NCBI RefSeq assembly: GCF_910592395.1
Contig: NC_088313.1
Coordinates: 10,158,150 to 10,222,149, forward strand
DNA: 64,000 nucleotides
Reading direction: 5' to 3'
Source: Lineus longissimus
Lineage: Eukaryota > Nemertea > Pilidiophora > Heteronemertea > Lineidae
Of this stretch, positions 27,801-39,837 are shown in pieces. Positions within the stretch are counted from its first letter, which is position 1, and each line of letters starts with the position of its first letter. The notes beneath the pieces were generated by a model, which saw only the letters and a list, made by a program, of their open reading frames with translations, was not told the DNA's origin and did not search any database. A program made the position numbers and the translations under genes.

Positions 27801-30800
27801 ACATTTGGGAAAAACTCCCTAACGAGACCTTAGCATGCAATGTATTTTATCAGCGCTGCCAATTGCCGAACAGAATGCCGTAGCTCCGTCAATTTCGAAT
27901 CAATTTTTATGGGAGTAACATTATTGTGTTGCTTGGAATGTCTACTTTTTACTCATGTAAGAATCGTAGTACTAAAAACTAAAATGCAAACAAAATCATG
28001 CCGATTCACTGCACATACTGTGGGAATTCTCCACTTCAAAATAATTCGCGAACAGAGCGTGCACTTCTAATATCGTTTTCACAGAATTGTGGCCAAATGT
28101 TCAAGAACTAATTTCTGAAAGTAGTCCCTAAAGACCTTATGACTACCCACTGAAAGGAACTAGTGATAATATTGCCCACTTGACTTCTTTTTAGCAGAAA
28201 ATTGGTTACCATGTTGCAAAATCAATCTTCCATCTTTAGACTGGTCACAGTGGGTATGCTGAAATATAGCCTGGTTCCTTGGCCAATTCCATGCGCAGAA
28301 TACAACTGCGCAACTATATGTCATAGCCCGGGCTTTTGAATCGTCAAAAATTCAGATAAATGTGCCTGTAGCGCCAACTGGCAGTGAAAACTAAACTAAT
28401 TCCATTCCAAGTAAAAATGAAAAATTATCAAAAAATATTAGGCCAGGTGTGAAAACAATATTTCCTCTGTGGACCAAGGTATAAAGGAATGAAGTTTTAA
28501 ACTTCCTGATGACCTCATTCGCTTAATGTAGGTCGGATTGCGCTGATTTTTGGTTTCTGAGTTCATCTTTGGTTACGCCTAATTTAGCAGCGTCAACGAA
28601 GTGCCTAGGCCTTGCGGTTACAAAATGCCCAAAAGTGACACGGAAGGAAGGACAGACACCATTCCCTTAGTAATATTACCAGCTTTGCTGACTTTGTCAG
28701 CTGAGCTAAAAACATTATAATAGGCATGGAATATGACTTCTAAACAAGTGAACATCTAACCACAAAAAACTAGACATTTTGCAGTTTTCATGTTTTTTTT
28801 TCGTTTTTTTACCGCGAACGCGAAATTAAACCTGCTATAACACTAGTTGTGGTCGGTCAAATTTAATAAGATATAGATATCCCATTAGAAGACAATCAAT
28901 GGAACCATGTGATAACTTTAGATGGTCCGTTAAGCATCGACAACATACTAAACTGCTAACCACAAAAATATGTGATGATGTGGAGTAAAAAACCCTTTTC
29001 AAAAATTATTTTCGAACCAGTGCCATCACTTCTCCTCAAAACTGTCGAAAAGCAAAATGCCAGACATATCTCTTTTCATATAATTGCTATCTTTTACATT
29101 ACATCCAAATAGTTTTATAGAGATCAGTGACTTTGAAGCAGGCGTTTGCTTTAAAACGGGTTGTTTGTGACAGCCATGTTCAGTGGATGGAAGAATTGTT
29201 CAAAGTCCAGTTTTGTGGAATTGGCTTGGGTGTAGCACGTGACCCGAGAGAGCTCTGTACCGACGCGCGTCTTCCGAAACAGGCGGCAGCTTTGATGCTG
29301 AAGCAAAATACGTTCTCTAGTTGCCCGACTCTTTATTTAAAAGACTCTGGTACGTATAAAGTGAAAAATCTGCACGATCAGAGCATATTTTGCAAGTTTC
29401 GCTTCTTACAGACTGGAGACATAGCTGAAGTTCTTCGAATGGCCAACCTCAGACTTAAAAAAATTACAATATTCCACCAAGCGGTTAATGAGGAGAATAC
29501 AGGTCTATTAATAACTAGAGATAGTGAATATAGTAAATAATTTGACAAACAACACATACTGTTTCCGAATGATAATACTTGGTTGATATCAAACATTAAT
29601 AATAAGAGGTATGCATGTAGTCCTATGGTCGTAATAACGATTAAAGGGGATGTTCGGCTAAGGGACCTGATTACCAAAATTTTTTTAGGGTATTTATAGT
29701 AGGAATTAAAAGATGAAATTTGCATGGATGGTACAAAAGACCGAACTCTAGATGATGAAAAAAGAAAATCTCGGCATATCTGTAATTAAGGATGGAAAAC
29801 AATGAGGTTTCTAAAAAGTGGCAAAAAAGGTAGAAAACAGTAAGAAATTAAAAATATTAATATGAATATCTTTAGAATTCATTATAATCTGTACCCTGAC
29901 AAAAAATTATTTTGATCCGAGATTGCCTTCATGCAGAAAATCGAGAAAAATCAAGAAAAAACGTCATATTGCTGGGTGTGTGTATTGCATGGAATAGCCA
30001 TATTGAACTTAACTAACAATAGAAAACCACAACACCGTGAGGCATTATTTGCCAGACATGAATCTATTTCAATAAGCTTTATAAATGCTGTAATTGAGTA
30101 GTTCAATTGTTAAGTGACTGTCAACTTTACCAACTGGAAGAAGTTAACCCATTCTGTCCCAGCAAGATAATAATATTAGACATTTGTTAAAATCATTTGA
30201 TTTTTACGATCTACATGTAATTTGTAATTGAAGTACAGAGAAATTCCTTAATAAATGGTGATATTTTGATCCTGCTCCCAATCTTTATCTTCTTTGTAAT
30301 GAAATAACATACTATAATATAACATGTTAATCTCACCTTTCTTTGCCCCAACAATGAATAATTGGGCATTTTAAACCCATTCTAACCATGAGTATGTTTT
30401 TGTGTTAAAAGAATGCCTTTTTTTGTCCCATATACAAGGGGTCATAAATATGATGGCCTTGGCCGCTGTGGAAATATTTCTTAAAGCTTATAAAGAAGTT
30501 GAAATCGTATTTAACCCTGTGACCGCCATACACGATATACTATTTTCCTTTAAAATATTTCCTATGATTTTCCATGAGAATCGGTTGGATGTAAAATATA
30601 TATCAATATTTTTTTAGGAAATATTTTGAACAATCAAGTAATGTATCGTGTATGGTGGGGTCATAATTTTTTTTAGTATTGTTAACCCTTTACAAACCAG
30701 ATACCGGGTACCTATAAAGCATTGTAGTCGATGATCGCCGGCCCGAAAGGTCAATTTGACATAAAAATGTAGCCCCAGCTTAAACGGTCAAATTAATTAT

Positions 30801-33800
30801 TTCGCATAGCATTTTTTGAACGAAATGAATAGGACAGAACCTATTTGTGGAGTTTTTTTTCCTTTACGATAAAAATTGAACAATGTTTCCTGACAGACAC
30901 GTTGCCAGTTTTTCCTATCCAATTCCTATACGATGAAAATGTACCGTGTGTGGCATACATATTACGATTGTCCTTCAACTCTTTTTCTTCTCCGGTAATC
31001 TCGTCAACTTGTTGATACCAGCAATCGCCATTTCACGACTAACTCGTTCATGACACAGGTGAACAATACATATTACGATTGTCCTTCAACTCTTTCCCTT
31101 CTCGGGTAATCTCGTCAACTGGTTGATACCGGCGTTTGCCATTTCATGACATCCATGCTTTAACTGTTTCTCTTCACGGGGAAGTCACTTCATCTCTGAG
31201 CATTTACGTATTTACAAAATGTTAGCCTATTGTCCTGAGACCAGAGTTGTTCTAGGCTAAATTGTTTGAAACATTTCAAAGTATGTACAAATTTAAGCTT
31301 GGTTCTAATGCTGCCTATTCTAGCGAAAGAATATCGCATTTATTGTAAGTAGATTGCCCTGGGTCTCCCAGGGTGAAACTTTAACTGGCCGCTGGCTATC
31401 ATCTAGCTTCCACCAATCCTGTCTCGTGTCTTTTAGGAAACATAACCAGTGACCGATGTCACAGGACTTTCCTGAATGGCATAGCACTGCCATTGCTGTT
31501 TGGTTAGTGAAAACTTCTGAAGTTGGAGCAGAGATACTAGTAGTACACTTTGTGTTGGATAACAGATCGAGGCGTCTGTTTAGTTCTATAATTGACACCT
31601 GTCCTTGCCTGCATACTTGTAATCCGATGCCACTTTGAGCGCATAATCTATTTCTAACTGGTGTCTCACATATCAGTGGAACTGGTGCTGCCTCTTCAAA
31701 ATAATGTTCATACATATGTTGCAGCGAAGCACGATTTCCTTGTGGAACATTAAGTCGGATGCTGAAATTATCTGCACCGACCATTTTCTGTGACACATGC
31801 CCGGAAGGACACACCAGTTCTGCAGGCCAAGAGGTGAGGAAACCCTCGTTTATGTGCAGTTTCTGCAGAAGTTCCATTAGAAATTCTCCGGCGTCATTAT
31901 ACAGTGGGATTCTGAATCCTGCTCCTTGCATTGTTGCATTGACTGCACGGATTAGAGGAATGAGCGAGAACTCCTCACCCCCAATTCTCTGGCAGGTGTT
32001 CATAAAAATATTATCAAGTGCACTTGTTCCTCGAATGTTGTCATGTAAGCCCACATGCTTTAAACATTGACTAACAGCAATGCTGTAGCATATGTTACCG
32101 TCATTTGTTAGGCCAAGAAATCCAGAAGTAGATGCAGCTGAGGAAGTACCAGGTGACACTGTTGGTATCCTGGTTGTGATTGGTGGTGATTGGGTCTGTG
32201 CACTGCAAGATCGACTGGCTGAGGAAGTACCAGGTGACACTGTTGGTATCCTGGTTGTGATTGGTGGTGATTGGGTCTGTGCACTGCAAGATCGACTGTC
32301 TGCTACTGAAGTGCTCGCCCCAAGTTGCACTGTGGACTGATGTTGACTATTTGCAGAATTTACGCTGACTTGTCTACAAATCTGTGGCCCAGCATAACTT
32401 GGCTGTAGTGAGAGAGGCAACTTCGGATCACTCATGTGACATAGTCTGATCACTGGCCTGTGTGGTAGATTTCCACATATTATGATCAGTAAGGCTAGTA
32501 CATGGGCGTCAGATACAAGGATGCGTGATCCTAGATCGCTTCCAGCTGCCGAGCTGCAATTCCAGCCCACAAGTTTCATTAGAGGTCCTGTGAAACCCAG
32601 GTAATTGTTTGGAACATCAGCGAAGACCAACAGTGGGCGTTTGAGATTTGTAGTGTTACGGTTTGATCGATTTGCTGATGGCATCTTTGCTGTAATGATT
32701 TTAATTCCACCAGAGACTGGCCATTGGAAATAGCGCTGTTCATCCCATCCCTGGGGTTCATTTGCCAGTGTTCTGTAGTAAACAACAGTTGTAGAAGGAG
32801 GCTCGCGCATTGCATCCCAGAGGTCACTGATGTCTTCAAAACTGTCAAGAATCGGAGGGATGTCTAGCTCCAGCTGCCGCAGGTGTGTGATATAGGACAG
32901 AGCTCTTTTGAACAGGAATGGACCCAATGGCAATTCATAAAAGCTATCCCGTTCCTGCGCATCGACTGTGGGGAGATTCAGCTGATTTCTGAGAGTCCCA
33001 GTTCCACTCATTGTTATCGTACTCCAGCCGCTGGAAGCAGCATTTGACCTCGGAATGTCAGTGATATTTACTGGCCACTGAATGTCAAGATCGTGCAAGA
33101 AACTTGTTTGATTCAGCCGAAGTTTCACCAATTGCGCTAGTCGTATCTGTTCCTGGTTGCTGACGAATTTCAAGCTGAATTTCCTATGGAATTGGTTGTA
33201 CACGTTCACACTGGCTAGCCATATTAAAGACAAGCGAGGGCTGTTCGCATAAGCCAAGGGAATGTGATACTTCTGGCAAAATGATTCTCCAAGGGGTAGC
33301 AGAAACTGATATGGCACTGTGGTAAAGATCTTCTCCTGCCTCATGGCCCCATGAAATTGCTCAACACCTGCACGCAGCTTTCCAACAATGGCTCGACTAT
33401 TCTTTGTCAGAATGGGATCCCCAGGACAGTCCACGAATTGAATGTTATTATTTCGTACTTGCAGGATTTGTTCATCTCCATCACTGGGCCATATTACAAA
33501 GCATCCATTTGTCTTACACCACTCTTGGAAGTTCTGAATGTTGTTCAGGTTGACATTATGAGGAACGAAGATGTACCCTTTATCTACAGCAAGGACAACA
33601 AAGTAACGATCTGTGCCTTTCAAGAGGGACGTCATCCCATGATCCCCTGTATTCTGGTGTGACTCACGGGCAATTTCGAGGCCTGCCAATTGGCTGTCAC
33701 CACATCTTGGAGTTGCTGCTGCAGCTATTGGCGTTGTCAACAAAACATGCCCTGTTGTGCTGACTAATGAGGTAAATGTGACACAATGACCACCCTTCTT

Positions 33801-36800
33801 TGGGTAATAAGAAGCTTTCTGATTATCGTAATCCATGGAATTTGGCACCCGCACCTTCTTGGAATCAAGGGAAATTCCTACTGGGCTACGGTGTCGTCCT
33901 GTTGGGTCATCCATATACGATAGCAACTCCCTGTGGTATGGCGACTCTGCTTGTTGAACACTTTGAAAAAACTTATCTTTTTCGGTTGTTGTGGTTGATG
34001 GAGACCAGAAGAGATTTGGTATATGACTATTTTGGAAAAGATGATAGGTCAATTGTGACCAGAAGATGTCGTGCGCAGTTGATGCAGCGACTTGGAAGGT
34101 GGCCGAAATGTCAATGAAGTCAACGTTTGACCTCATTCTATACCTATACAGCAACACACGTGCAGAAATATCTAATCCCGAGTCTCTGTGAACGGTATCT
34201 CTCTGTAGCCATACAAGATTCCAGAAATCTCTGACCCTTAGTCCTGAACAGTTCTGAAGTTGGCCTTCCTGCAACATCCATGGATGACGGAAACAGTTTT
34301 TACTTTCCCGTCTTTCTTTTGGCCACTGATGCCTCTCATACACTTCATCATAATGACTATCAGTTTGTTTATATGTATATCCACTCTGTCCATTTTGTCC
34401 TGCACTGCTCTGAACATTCGATTCAGAACACCCCTGAATATCATCTTCTTCATCTGAAAAATCCAGATAACCGTATTCCTCATCGCTTGAGTCTCCATGT
34501 GAACTTGTACTATCCTCAGCTGAAATATCCTGGCTATGCTGTGATGCTCCAAGATGTCCGGGTTGTGAGTGTGGCTGTATCTTGTTTAAAATAGAAAGAA
34601 GCATACTACAGGGTGGGTAAATAAAAGGTTAATACATCCAGGATAATTATTTTTGGCTAAATAATTGTATAATGAGTTATTGTCTTCAAACAATATCAGT
34701 TCGGCAAAAGTGAATATTCAACAGCGCTGTCAAATATGACAACCCTTGGTCTCATAGTAATGGAAATGCTATAGACAGGGTTGTCATATTCAACAACTCT
34801 AGGGGTAAATATTTCCAATCATTATTGGGGGGACGTGTGAAGGATTAGTGATTTCTCTTTCTGTTCATGGTAGACAGTGCTGAATTTACTAAAAATCTGC
34901 CCTGGGACATTTGCTCTTTCCCTTGCATTCCCGCCAAAATCAGATGTTTACCCTCCTTCAATACAAGAAATTGGCCAAGAAATCGACCTTATTTCCAAAC
35001 GCAGTGAAAGGTTCAAATGTCACAGGGCAGATTTTTAGTAAAAATGGCCAATTAACGCTATTTGACCTCTGTGACCTTGTAAAGTAGGTCAAATGAAATA
35101 GAAATGGTATTTCTCATTCAAATTGCAAATCACTTCGTCTATATCCAAAAGCCAAAAGTACATTTTTCACAAAGCGCCACCTATCCGGCTGAGCATGTCA
35201 AAAATGACTGAAACCGCCAAAAGGCACAATGCAACATCATCCCAGGTGGTGAGAACCATGATGACGCGAACCTGGTCCTATAGGCTATGGGTTTAAGTAT
35301 CTACCCAGTAAACATCACACAATGTCGGAGTGAAGACTAGGATGAGTATTTGTAATAGATCATGCAGTAAAACTGCTGTGGCAAAGTAACCTAGTTTTCG
35401 CAAAACCTGCATACTCACCGAGCTTTGCACAATTGTTACCATATTTCCACTAATACTAGACGAATATTGACATCCTCCTGGTGGTAGAGTCCATGGCGGA
35501 CATATAGTATAATCAGTATTAGAGGAAATGTCATGAATTTTCAGGTATGCATTATAAGTTATGGTGCCATTGTTTTTGAGAATTGTGTGCAACTCCTGAT
35601 GGGGATTGATAGCTGCTAGCTCCTTTAGCTTCAGATAAGCTGTTGCATTTATTCTGCCGGGTATAAACACAAATGGCCACACTCCTGGTACGGCAAGTTT
35701 GCCGGCCTGACAAATAATAAGTCGCTCACAAATTGAATTGGCTCCCAAAGCATCCTTAACACTATTTACGTTGCTTGGTCTTTCAAGAGTTTGAAAGGTA
35801 GCTGCATCCACTGCACTCACTCTAAATGGACACGAATGTGTCAACAAATGACTCCATCGGGTGAATACATGGGTACAGTGTTCACATTGGTTTTCAGGCA
35901 TCTTTGAAGAACAACTGTGCACTACTGAAATACACAGGTAAAATTCCCCAACACTATTACAAGGACTATTACATAACAAGAAATGAACCCACTGCCTAAA
36001 AACGGCATTTAGTCATGGACAGCCAATGTCATTAGAGTGGAAAACAACTATAGAAATTGCTTATGAACCATGACCAACACAAAAGGGGTGGGTGGGGGGA
36101 GGTATTGTGATGACATCATGATCAAGTTGAGGGATTTATATAATTTGGTTTTGCCACTGGGCATCATGTTCAGAGTATGGCTTGATGATGTAATTACTTT
36201 GATCTTGTCACACACATAAAAATCACATTGTAGATGGCCTATTCTATACTCAATAATAAGACAATACCACTAAAAAAGCAAGAACACCAACATAAATGAA
36301 ATGGCCAGGGCCATTGTGCTCACCTCATGTGGAGGAAAGATGGATAAAGAGCATGGTATTGTGTCATGTAGTGTTAGGTTTGATGTAGGTCCAAGCAGTT
36401 ACAATTTCCCCAAAATGGCCAATTTACAGTACATTCGACCTCTGTGACCTTGAAAAGTAGGTCAAATCAAAGAAGACCCGGGTGACACATTGAATGGTTG
36501 TTAGAATTAGATGTACCTATGATATAAAATTGGTGCCAATCGGGCAAGTCATTACTAGGAATAATAGCATTTTGAAGAATTTAGGATTTGGCCCCCTCCC
36601 TGGAGGCCAAACAGCAAATCAGATCGCACCAAACTTCAGTACCTGAGATCACCTGACCAAGGGGTACATGTGTACTTAATTTGTGATCAATAGTCATTGC
36701 AGTTAAGAAACGTGCCATAGTTACGGCCTGACGGCGAATTTACGCCATTTGACCTCTGTGACCTTGACAAGAAGGTCAAATTAAAAACCTGTGTGACATA

Positions 36801-37336
36801 TACTGTATGGTGGTTAGATATACCCATGATATCAAATTGGTGGCAATCGGGCAAGAAGTTAAGGAATAATCACATTTTTAAGGTTTTTGGATTTTGCCCC
36901 CTGGTGGTCAAGTGGTGAATCATATTGGACCAAACTTCAGTCCCTGAGATCACCTGACTAAGGGGTAAATGTGTACCAAATTTGGTATCAATAGTCATTG
37001 CAGTTTAGAAACGTGCCATCGTTACATCCTAACGGCCAATTTACACACCATTTGACCTCTGTGACCTTGAAAAGGAGGTCAAATCAAAAACCCGGAGGAT
37101 ATATGATGCACCTTTGCTAGAAGTACCTACCATATTTTTTTCAAAATTTCCCGACTACTATTAAGGGAGATATTGCATATTTTCACTTTTAACGTTTGGC
37201 CCCCTGGTGGCGAAACCATGAAACGAATCGGACCGAAACTTGGTCTCCAAGGTGTCATTACATAAGGGTACATGTGTACCAAGTTTCAACTCAATAGCTC
37301 TAACAGTTACGAAACGTGCCCTGCTAACGGACGACG

Positions 37337-37416
<80 letters not shown>

Positions 37417-39785
37417 ACGACGGACGCCACGGTATGGGATAAGCTCACCTCTGCTAAGAGGTGAGCTAAAAAGAACCAAATATTGAGTACTGATAACTGA
37501 TGTACATTTTGACATGTTTAAAAAAAACACAAGTTAATAATATAAGTACCAATTGCCTGCACATAAAGTCGATATGAATGGGAAACACCCTTGCCAATCC
37601 AATTCTTGCACAAACGCTATATGCATGTAGTTTTTCTTCGCTGAACATACAGTATATACTCAAATTAGGGTGAATAAATTCTGACCAGCGCTGGAGACAC
37701 ACATGAGCAAAAAGGGTTAACCGCCTGGTCATCAAGAGGTTATGGAATGCATGCATACAGAGCCAAATCAATCTTCAACCAAACTAGTCAATTAATGAAA
37801 CAGACACAGGGCCACAGGACTGTGTTATCAAAGTTATTACTGGTTCATTTATTCTTTTGTGCTGGTCATTTTAAATGGCTATTCCATGCAATACACACAC
37901 CCAGCAATATGACGTTTTTTCTTGATTTTTCTCGATTTTCTGCATGAAGGCAATCTCGGATCAAAATAATTTTTTGTCAGGGTACAGATTATAATGAATT
38001 CTAAAGATATTCATATTAATATTTTTAATTTCTTACTGTTTTCTACCTTTTTTGCCACTTTTTAGAAACCTCATTGTTTTCCATCCTTAATTACAGATAT
38101 GCCGAGATTTTCTTTTTTCATCATCTAGAGTTCGGTCTTTTGTACCATCCATGCAAATTTCATCTTTTAATTCCTACTATAAATACCCTAAAAAAATTTT
38201 GGTAATCAGGTCCCTTAGCCGAACATCCCCTTTGCGAAATTTCAAGAAGGTTTAAGTTGCTCGCTGATCGAATAATCCCATTCGATAACCTAGCCTCGTT
38301 TCTTCTGATATGGCAATGTACCTGTATCAAAAATGTAAAAACAGGTCATTCATCATTTGCAGAATGAATCAGTTGTTGCAAGTAGTCCATACGTATTTGT
38401 AGGTAATAATGTAAAATAAAAGTGAATTTGATATTCCAGGATCCATTTTCTACAACAAAGTTCGTGCCGTTGATGCTGCGGGGCTGTCATCAGATGTCGT
38501 CGTGAGTGACGGTGTTGTTGTTGACGATACACCCCCAGTGGTCGCGTCGAAGCTTGCCTGCGATTCTACAAATCTCATAGGTAACCCATCATTCGAGTAC
38601 GACTCTGATGCTTTAGATTTCGATGCAGCCGTGGCGGAGCCAAGCCAAGTCGGCGACCGTATCTCGGTTGGCTCTTGGACCAAAGGCAGCGTGACGGAAT
38701 GGGAGCTGTTGGGCTCGCAACAAGTGTTGGCAAAAGACGGACAACAATTCTTATTGTTTTACGGGGATGTCTCACAGACTCTAACTGGACTTGCAGCGTA
38801 TGAGAAGTACCGATTATCGTTCGAGGCAAGCCATGTCGCACCAGGAAGCTTACCTTTACTTGCCCAAGAAGGCAGACTTGAAGTTCCTGGAGTCAGCCAT
38901 GTGTTCAGCCTGTACAGTAGGCCATCTAGGTATGACCACATGCAAGACGACTTGAAAAAACACATAGACTGGCAAAGGCACGTGTACTACTTTACTACAG
39001 AAACCACATCCGCTCTTATTAAGTTTTCATCATTGGGAGAGAAGACTGGTATTGCCTTGGACTCTGTGTCGGTCGTGCATTGTCAGGATGGATCACGTCC
39101 ACAACCGCACAGGGTGTCCCCATTCAACAATCATACCCAACCTCTGCAGGTTCACACAGGTTTCCTTCACGACTGGTCAATACTACGGGCGACTTGGGAC
39201 ATGGTCGATTTGGAATCGCCAATTGTGGACTACCGCTGGGCAATTGGGACCGTTCCTGGTGGGACTCAACTTCAGGGCTGGGAGTCGGTCGGCCGTGCTA
39301 ATACTGCTATGAACAGTGGCCTGCAGATGTATCATAATTCGAACGTGCATGTGACAGTGATCGGGACCAACAGGGCAGGCCTGGATACTAAGATTGCGTC
39401 TGACCCCATATTGGTCGACCTAACTGCACCTGTGATTTACTACATACGAGATGGATTAGGAAGTGGTAAGTACTCACATAGTCAGTAAATGCAATTATTA
39501 ATTTATCAACTTATCTCATTGCAGCACAGTTAAGTGTGCGTCCAACCTGCAATGCATGACTGAGCACCATGGCCTTGAAAAAGGTCTGGAGAAATCACCT
39601 GGTTCCATGTAGGGAAATTCAAGCTTGACATTAAGTCACATTACGCGGCTGAGAATGAAAGCATGTTTAATGATAAACAACACATCACTTTCTTTCAGAT
39701 AAATTTTATTCCACATGACTCCAACATTTTTAGCTCAGCTGACAAGCTGAGCTATTCATATGAGTAAATGGTAGAATGAATGTCC

Positions 39786-39837
<52 letters not shown>

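Larger units (their letters stand above)
29643..38233 (-). mobile_element. Putative 8.6-kb DNA transposon with 359-bp inverted arms carrying a DDE-USP ORF
   Basis: Arms 29643-30001 and 37875-38233 are reverse complements of equal length, identical as far as I can read. Outer termini are AAAGGGGATGTTCGGCTAAG, pointing inward from both sides. The arm itself has no inverted ends, so it does not look like a stand-alone MITE. Between the arms lie the intact 1094-residue transposase-deubiquitinase ORF (31320-34604, -), a zinc-finger ORF (35293-35979, -) and one nested satellite element (36276-37470). No host exon is inside. I could not find a convincing target-site duplication (left flank AACGATT, right flank GCGAAAT), so the whole-element interpretation is an inference. 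Confidence 0.6.

Noticed and set aside
18016-28712. One 10.7-kb transposon bounded by the inverted 875-bp copies
   Set aside because: Host exons I, J and K lie between them, and the two copies differ at many positions, so they are independent insertions.
32092-32340. Plus-strand ORF with internal repeat
   Set aside because: Complementary shadow of the duplicated linker in the transposase-USP gene.
37161-37530. Poly-Arg and poly-Ser proteins
   Set aside because: Frames generated by the (CGA)n microsatellite inside S5 only.
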